This document shows positions 62,816 through 64,000 of a stretch of 64,000 nt of DNA, piece after piece. Numbering within the stretch: the stretch's first letter is position 1; each line of letters begins with the position of its first letter. Both the position numbers and the translations under genes were made by a program. The notes under the pieces were generated by a model. That model had not been told where the DNA came from and searched no databases. It saw only the letters and a program-made list of their open reading frames with translations. Origin of the DNA: Xylocopa sonorina (Eukaryota > Arthropoda > Insecta > Hymenoptera > Apidae); contig NC_135194.1 of assembly GCF_050948175.1 (NCBI RefSeq), positions 15,740,033-15,804,032 on the forward strand, written 5' to 3'.

Positions 62816-63485
62816 GGTACTCCCCTCGCGCGAGGATAGCTTGTCCCTTGTTCCCCCGCGAATGGGCTTCGTGTCATCGTGTCGCGTGATTTACAGCGTC
62901 CCAGCTCTTGAGAAATCGTCCACGGATATACGTAACGAAATCAACGCCGTACCACCGTTTCAAACTTCTATATGCGTATGTAAATTACATTGAACACCTA
63001 CCGCGGGGAGAGAGAATTAGCTTTGGAGAAGTTGCCACGCAACGGAGAAATGGTATCGCACATAGTTCTGCGCGATTGTTCCATTTCCCCACCATAGCTT
63101 TCGCCCCCGTGCGACAAATGTCTAATGCCGACCAGGTTGATCGAGACCGAAATATAAATCGTTAAAGATCACGGTGCCGCAGTTTAAGGCAATGGGACCA
63201 GGAGTGTATACCGTTTTTCCGTACGATTGGCCGAGGTGTTCCGCGAGAAACGAACCGTTTCAAGAGAGGTCGAGCTGTGTCGCGTCTCGGGACGGAGAAG
63301 AGAAAAAACAAAAAAAAAAAAAGGAGAAGCGAACCAGTGGAGAACCGTTGAAATAATTTCAGGACGTGATCGACGACTACAAGGAGAGGGTGAAGAGACG
63401 AGGACCCGTCTACAAAGAGATCGATCCGGAGTGTCTGAAATGGAACCCCTTCCAGCCTCCCAAGACGCCCTCCGCCTCGAACTAA
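42287..63485 (+). CDS. chm: MYST histone acetyltransferase Chameau/KAT7 (about 889 aa)
   Basis: Nuclear enzyme that transfers acetyl groups from acetyl-CoA to histone H3/H4 lysines (HBO1 class). Coding exons: 42287-42304, 42405-42873, 42944-43189, 43277-43540, 43619-43801, about 44553-44844, 45003-45297, 45377-45621, 45700-45886, 57613-57706, 62278-62424, 62604-62710, 63363-63485. The N-terminal 400 residues are Ser- and Lys-rich and disordered. Exon 6 holds a C2HC finger (CPLAPTC...HFTLEACPLYHN) as in KAT7 and MYT1. Exon 8 starts the MYST domain with a C2HC-type finger (CEYC...RRHREKC). Exon 10 has catalytic Cys745 and the acetyl-CoA loop QRQGYG (753-758); Glu779 in GSPEKPLSD is the general base. 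Lys733 in YFSK is the predicted autoacetylated lysine. The C-terminus ECLKWNPF matches KAT7. Two points are unsure: exon 5 may end at 43747 instead, and exon 6 has in-frame acceptors at 44470, 44484 and 44553. Confidence 0.93.
43802..44552 (+). other. chameau intron 5
   Basis: About 0.75 kb, AT-rich, with uncertain right boundary because several in-frame acceptors exist. No other feature is seen. Confidence 0.55.
47083..47732 (+). repeat. Imperfect duplicated 49-mer
   Basis: Segments 47083-47131 and 47685-47732 share most positions, including ATCTTTA, GACGTTCAA and GACCCTGGC, with about seven differences including one deletion. They are in direct orientation about 600 bp apart. The intervening sequence is not repeated. 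Confidence 0.6.
48034..48130. repeat. (TCC)n-rich tract
   Basis: Imperfect pyrimidine trinucleotide run of about 97 bp. The Glu-rich minus-strand and Ser/Pro-rich plus-strand frames through it are repeat artefacts. Confidence 0.95.
48718..48864. promoter_or_regulatory. Nuclear-receptor half-site cluster in chameau intron 9
   Basis: Within 147 bp there are TTGGCCTTGA (48718-48727), the inverted repeat AGGTCA-T-TGACCC (48734-48746), TTGACCTTGA (48761-48770), TGACCC (48784-48789), TTGACCTTG (48832-48840) and CGACCTTGA (48856-48864). Read on the minus strand the extended sites are TCAAGGTCA-type, the site of FTZ-F1 and ERR. The spaced palindrome fits the IR1 ecdysone-response consensus RGKTCANTGAMCY at every position. 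An enhancer responsive to steroid receptors is inferred. Confidence 0.5.
48926..48958. repeat. Three tandem 11-bp palindromic repeats
   Basis: GGTGTGCACAC is repeated three times perfectly without spacers. Each unit contains the 10-bp perfect palindrome GTGTGCACAC, so identical dyads recur about once per helical turn. Located 62 bp past the nuclear-receptor cluster. Confidence 0.9.
49408..49439. repeat. (CT)n microsatellite
   Basis: Sixteen CT units in chameau intron 9. Confidence 0.95.
57707..62277 (+). other. 4.6 kb intron 10 of chameau
   Basis: Phase 1 intron with donor gtaagt and acceptor gcgcag. It carries a perfect CRE (TGACGTCA at 58574-58581) and a CTG repeat. Open frames are short and compositionally biased. 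No gene is seen. Confidence 0.8.
59713..59774. repeat. (CTG)n repeat
   Basis: About 20 CTG units in two blocks split by one TAC triplet, in chameau intron 10. It is not in a coding frame of the gene. Confidence 0.95.
62770..62816. repeat. (GA)n microsatellite
   Basis: GA run interrupted by one GC, in the last intron of chameau (62711-63362). The rest of that intron shows no feature. Confidence 0.93.
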
Positions 63486-64000
63486 GGTTTGCAGCAGGAG
63501 CCCCGGAATGACGCCGACGGCGGCGGCGGCGGCGGCGACGGCGGTGGCGGCGGTGACGGCGGTGGCGACCTTCCCCTTCTCCGTCTCTTACTTTCTCGCT
63601 CGCACTCGTCCGTCGAGGGCGGTGGTCGACCTCTTTCTTCATCTTGTTCGCCTCCTTGGTTTTTCCTTGTTCCTTGCACGCGTTCCCAGTTCCTTTCCCT
63701 TTCCCTCGCCTCCCAGGCCACCACCTCCCCCGGTGGACGTTCCACGCGCGACGCTTTTTCTTTCTCCCGTCCGTTCCGTCACCTCTCGCGAGACTCGACG
63801 AAGCCATAAGCTACGGCCGCGCGGATTTTATGCTCGCGACCAGTCGGTAAAACCCGCGAAAAGCCTTCGAGGAATTCCACTTCGGACGGCGCAACCTTCG
63901 CGAGCACCTCTGCGGGACACCGAGGTTAACGAGTGAACGCCGATCTCGCGACAACCTTCGAGCCATCCCCCCGGAAAAACGTTTTTCGGTAAGTTCGAGG
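63486..64000 (+). other. Start of the chameau 3' UTR
   Basis: Sequence after the TAA at 63483-63485, GC-rich and continuing past the window end. No canonical AATAAA is seen in these 515 bp, so the transcript end probably lies beyond. Open frames on both strands reflect the CGG repeat and biased composition. Confidence 0.6.
63514..63569. repeat. (CGG)n-rich repeat after the chameau stop codon
   Basis: Imperfect CGG/TGG/ACGG triplet array starting 29 nt after the stop codon, therefore in the 3' UTR. G-rich on the plus strand and able to form G-quadruplexes in RNA. Confidence 0.9.

Noticed and set aside
63184..63807. 207-codon minus-strand open frame opposite the last chameau exon
   Set aside because: It is antisense to a well-supported coding exon and passes through the CGG repeat as an Arg-rich run.
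1..64000. CRISPR arrays, bacterial operons, phage or viral genes
   Set aside because: None seen. The intron-exon organisation is eukaryotic throughout, and the direct repeats are microsatellites.

Overview
This is an animal nuclear genome, most probably an insect and plausibly a bee or other hymenopteran. Genes are split by GT-AG introns of about 80 bp to 11.7 kb, microsatellites are abundant, and the gene set includes a Cactus-type IkB and a Chameau-type MYST acetyltransferase. I rebuilt five protein-coding genes exon by exon. In all five the exon phases close and the reading frame is intact. I saw no convincing rRNA, tRNA, CRISPR array or prokaryotic feature.

Layout from left to right: (1) 1-2494, no gene I can defend, then the promoter and leader of cactus, with kappaB-like sites. 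(2) 2495-7669 (+), cactus, 3 coding exons, 398 aa, the IkB inhibitor of Dorsal/Dif. (3) 10368-12400 (+), Hop/STIP1, 3 coding exons, 539 aa, the Hsp70-Hsp90 organizing co-chaperone, with a heat-shock-element array about 200 bp upstream of its start codon. (4) 15765-29447 (+), the stimulatory G-protein alpha subunit Gs, 10 coding exons, 381 aa. (5) 29448-37944, an 8.5 kb tail-to-tail interval rich in microsatellites, with one candidate mariner-type MITE. (6) 37945-40972 (-), the DEAD-box helicase Ddx1, 12 coding exons, 734 aa. (7) 40973-42286, a divergent promoter interval holding a nearly perfect 2 x 270 bp inverted repeat that carries six CTCF-like motifs. (8) 42287-63485 (+), chameau/KAT7, 13 coding exons and about 889 aa, with an 11.7 kb intron inside the catalytic domain that contains a cluster of nuclear-receptor half-sites.

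The genes do not form an operon or a known pathway cluster. They are immune signalling, proteostasis, cAMP signalling, RNA metabolism and chromatin genes that lie next to each other. The most unusual structure is the palindromic element between Ddx1 and chameau. The best regulatory leads are the heat-shock array at Hop, the kappaB sites at cactus (possible feedback) and the steroid-receptor-type cluster in the large chameau intron. All regulatory assignments are motif-based inferences. UTR and transcription-start positions were not determined.
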